Below are positions 55,119 through 57,181 of a stretch of DNA of 57,181 nucleotides, piece after piece. The notes under the pieces were generated by a model, which was not told where the DNA came from, searched no databases, and was given only the letters and a program-made list of their open reading frames with translations. The stretch spans positions 1-57,181 of the forward strand of contig NZ_NHTN01000042.1 in assembly GCF_002167005.1 (NCBI RefSeq), given 5' to 3'. This DNA comes from Indiicoccus explosivorum. Its GTDB lineage: Bacteria > Bacillota > Bacilli > Bacillales_A > Planococcaceae. Each line of letters begins with the position of its first letter. Position 1 is the stretch's first letter. Both the position numbers and the translations under genes were made by a program.

Positions 55119-55904
55119 TCAAACTGCAAGATCTGTTGTGAGAATTGAATCGACCGCCAGTTTGGCAATCGTCCCGTTCGATAAAATGAATTTATCGATG
55201 TTGATATGAGAGAAATTCGGGATGTGTTCTTCCCTCTCCACCTCGACTGTTGTATGTACGTCCGATGCAATCCGCTCGACAGCAGTAGCTACCATGAGCG
55301 ACTTGCCGTCCGTAAGAATCTGATCTTCGATCCGGTCATCCGCAAAGATCAGGACTGCCTTGGCCAGCCCGATATTCGCCTTTTTCAGCACTGCGCCATC
55401 CGTCGCATTCCCTTTAACATAATGGATCCGCTCATGGATTTCTTTCGCTTTTTCAAGCCGGTCGATTACGACCACTTCAATTTTCGGATCTCTCTTGAGA
55501 ATTTCGCGGATGGCATTTTCCGCCTTGTGTGACCAATCGATAATGACTACATGGTTTTTCCCCTGATACATCAGCTCACCGCCCTCTTTCTTTCTTTTGT
55601 ACACAGTAAGGCTTTCTATCGCTTTCCCGATAAATGACGCAAACAGCCCGATGCCTGCTATGTAAAGGAACAGGATGGTGAAGAGACGCCCCGCAGCCGT
55701 CACCGGATAAAAATCCCCATAGCCCACCGTCAGCATGGTCGTCATGGTGAACCAGAACGAATCACCATACGTATTGAATGTTTCCGGTTCAATCCATGGC
55801 ATGGCAAGTGTGCTGAGGGCAATCAGGATCACGGTGAAAACAGTCAGCATGACCCAGGAAAGATTCGTCGCAGTCAAGTAAAGCCTTCGCAGCACTATCA
55901 ACAA
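55119..55904 (-). CDS. Potassium channel with RCK/TrkA-N domain
   Basis: A 261-residue channel subunit. It has two membrane helices around the selectivity filter TMLTVGYGDFYPV (about residues 57-69) and then a cytoplasmic RCK domain from HVVIIDWSHKAENAIREIL through DRLEKAKEIHE, NATDGAVL and ADDRIEDQILTD to the end. Layout matches MthK and B. subtilis YugO, which carries biofilm electrical signalling. It starts at TTG 55904 behind GAGGTGATCA. Potassium efflux may be gated by nucleotide or calcium. Confidence 0.88.
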   Translation of the reverse strand: MLIVLRRLYLTATNLSWVMLTVFTVILIALSTLAMPWIEPETFNTYGDSFWFTMTTMLTVGYGDFYPVTAAGRLFTILFLYIAGIGLFASFIGKAIESLTVYKRKKEGGELMYQGKNHVVIIDWSHKAENAIREILKRDPKIEVVVIDRLEKAKEIHERIHYVKGNATDGAVLKKANIGLAKAVLIFADDRIEDQILTDGKSLMVATAVERIASDVHTTVEVEREEHIPNFSHINIDKFILSNGTIAKLAVDSILTTDLAV

Positions 55905-55963
55905 TGATCACCTCGCTTTTGATTCAAGTATACACGTGACAAATCCCCGTTTTTAAAAATAAT

Positions 55964-55997
55964 TAAAAAAAAGTGAAGTCCCCTCAGGAACTTCACG
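55964..55997 (-). terminator. Terminator after the sortase gene
   Basis: On the minus strand GTGAAGT / ACTTCAC around a ten-base loop is followed by T8. It overlaps the last bases of the sortase gene. Confidence 0.7.
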
Positions 55998-56655
55998 CTG
56001 CATTTTTCTTCTTTGATTCGACCAAATCCGCCACTAATACGTACCGTTTAGGCGCATCTCCGATAAAATCGAACGGATAGCATGTCGTCAGCGTCAAGGT
56101 GGCATCCTCTTTCTGCACAATTACTGTTTTGTCCAGATCATCCACGATCCGTACCGTATGGACCTTGTACGTGAATTCACCGGCTCCTGTCCGGACGACG
56201 AGAAGATCGCCCTCGCCGACTTGACCGAGGTCGCGGAACACCGTATCCCGGTGGCCGGAAAGCACACTGTTATTACTCATACCCGGAAGAACACTTTCAG
56301 CGAAATGGCCGACGCCTTTTGCCAGCTCATCCGGATCTGAACCATGGAATACCGGGATTGCCGCATCCAGTTTAGGGATGATCAATTTCCCGAACTCTTC
56401 CCCTTCTTCCGGATAGTCGGAATAAAGCGGATCCAGTTCCTGATCAGCAACCGGCGCAGCCGCCACTGCGTCTCCCGATGGTACTGTAAATTCCGAGCCG
56501 TCGGTTTCCAGCTCATCCACCGCAAAATAACCTTGGGCGAATGAAAAGAGGCTGTATAGCGCGAAACTGATTCCCAGCACCATCAGTGCGATAGATAAAG
56601 ACGGAAGAACCATGCGTCGCCGCACGGTTCTTCCGGGTCTTCTCCGTCTGCTCAT
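55993..56655 (-). CDS. Class D sortase
   Basis: A 220-residue membrane-anchored transpeptidase. One N-terminal helix (~17-40) is followed by an extracellular linker and the sortase domain from FGKLIIPKLDAAIPVFHG. Active-site residues are His in SGHRDT, Cys in TLTTCYPF and Arg in APKRYVLV. The size and the TLTTC(Y/T)PF motif fit class D. It starts at ATG 56655, overlapping the stop of the upstream surface protein by one base (TAATG), implying coupling. Confidence 0.9.
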   Translation of the reverse strand: MSRRRRPGRTVRRRMVLPSLSIALMVLGISFALYSLFSFAQGYFAVDELETDGSEFTVPSGDAVAAAPVADQELDPLYSDYPEEGEEFGKLIIPKLDAAIPVFHGSDPDELAKGVGHFAESVLPGMSNNSVLSGHRDTVFRDLGQVGEGDLLVVRTGAGEFTYKVHTVRIVDDLDKTVIVQKEDATLTLTTCYPFDFIGDAPKRYVLVADLVESKKKNAA

Positions 56656-57181
56656 TATTGCTCACCTTCACGTCTTCTTGAAGTGAAGAATGCTGCTGCA
56701 CCCAGAAGCGCAATTCCAGTACCGATCAGCATATTCTGAACGGAGTTGGTCGCAGTGTCCGGCATTTGTTCGCCGTCCACTTCATTCACCACGGTAAATC
56801 CTGCGTCTTCAAGTGCCCACTCGAGATCGGCGACGAATACGAAGTCTTCCTCAGCAAATCCATTTTCTTCGAGGAAAGTATTATATTCGTCTTCTGTCAG
56901 ATCATACTCGTAAAGGACAGTTGACAGGTTTTCATCGTCGAGCAGCGGGCCGACTGTTGCTTCAAGTTCAGCAAAATCGTTGAAGTCAGCCAGTTCCATA
57001 TCATAATTCTCCATCAAGTAGGCATTGAACTCATCTTCTGTCCAGCCATATGGCGTCAGGTAAGTCTCTTCGACGAGTGCCATATCGAGACCAGCTTCAT
57101 CTGCTGCTCCTGCTTCTTCCTCAGCACCGACCGCATTGTCATCAAACGAAATATCTTCCACCGGTCCGACTGTCGCTTCAA
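56655..57181 (-). CDS. Processed acidic surface protein with MPDTA sorting signal (5' truncated by window)
   Basis: The open frame runs to the right edge of the window, so the N-terminus is missing. The visible ~175 residues are strongly acidic, with a repeated module of about 34 residues (GWTEDEFNAYLMENY... and DLTEDEYNTFLEENG..., each followed by a DF...LE segment and EATVG). The C-terminus has the sorting motif MPDTA (a variant of LPXTA), the helix NMLIGTGIALLGAAAFF and the basic tail TSRRREGEQ. This fits the processed acidic surface protein family, substrates of class D sortases. It is the likely substrate of the coupled sortase. Confidence 0.8.
   Translation of the reverse strand, partial: EATVGPVEDISFDDNAVGAEEEAGAADEAGLDMALVEETYLTPYGWTEDEFNAYLMENYDMELADFNDFAELEATVGPLLDDENLSTVLYEYDLTEDEYNTFLEENGFAEEDFVFVADLEWALEDAGFTVVNEVDGEQMPDTATNSVQNMLIGTGIALLGAAAFFTSRRREGEQ

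Noticed and set aside
54932-55270. 112-codon minus-strand frame downstream of the potassium channel gene
   Set aside because: It overlaps the end of the channel gene in another frame and crosses its terminator. No domain is visible.

Overview
The window is a chromosomal segment from a moderately GC-rich low-GC-phylum (Firmicutes) organism, most like a Planococcaceae member such as Bhargavaea, Planococcus or Sporosarcina. This rests on the gene families (YgxA, YgzB, PerR, GsaB, YgaC, YgaD, FabL, YfhJ/H/P, RecX, SE1561, YfkK), on strong AGGAGG-type ribosome sites with frequent TTG/GTG starts, and on an ATP-grasp ligase plus amino acid racemase pair that would suit the D-Asp/D-Glu-bridged (A4alpha) wall of that family. 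The genus is inferred, not shown.

Layout. 1-560: an rRNA operon leader on the minus strand with two tandem promoters. Only the first ~23 bases of 16S rRNA follow before the sequence changes abruptly to a fragment of an MFS transporter gene. 562-22760: a block whose order resembles the Bacillus subtilis ygxA-ygzB-perR-ygaF-gsaB-ygaE-ygaD-ygaC-fabL-mutY-yfhP-yfhJ-yfhH-recX-yfhF region. It is interrupted by a cstA remnant, a cob(I)alamin adenosyltransferase/2-hydroxyacid dehydrogenase pair and a complete five-gene Dpp/Opp-type peptide ABC operon. 22790-31600: an MFS pump with a possible attenuator leader, small stress and unknown genes, an AgcS sodium/amino-acid symporter, a monooxygenase/methyltransferase pair and the pseudouridine salvage pair psuK-psuG.

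31800-36240: motA-motB, where motB is split by a one-base frameshift in an A run, behind a good sigma-D promoter; an M29 aminopeptidase; a single-span micro-protein; a beta-carbonic anhydrase; and ~600 bp of non-coding DNA that looks like two dispersed repeats. 36245-46100: an acetyltransferase, PepF-type peptidase, TspO-related membrane protein, methionine aminopeptidase, thiT under a TPP riboswitch, an M20 peptidase, a GDSL hydrolase, a second M29 aminopeptidase and a DEAD-box-type helicase with a DEGD motif II.

46100-57181: a DHA2 drug pump with a divergent TetR regulator, the racemase/ATP-grasp pair, an amidase, a UV-damage endonuclease, and a cell-surface group: a LysM/SLH polysaccharide deacetylase, an RCK potassium channel, and a class D sortase translationally coupled to an acidic surface protein with an MPDTA sorting motif.

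Genes are packed in short operons, several with ATGA stop/start overlaps (mutY-fabL, monooxygenase-methyltransferase, psuK-psuG, helicase-aminopeptidase, ligase-racemase), and most units end in strong, often bidirectional hairpin terminators. No CRISPR array, intact insertion sequence or tRNA gene was recognised.
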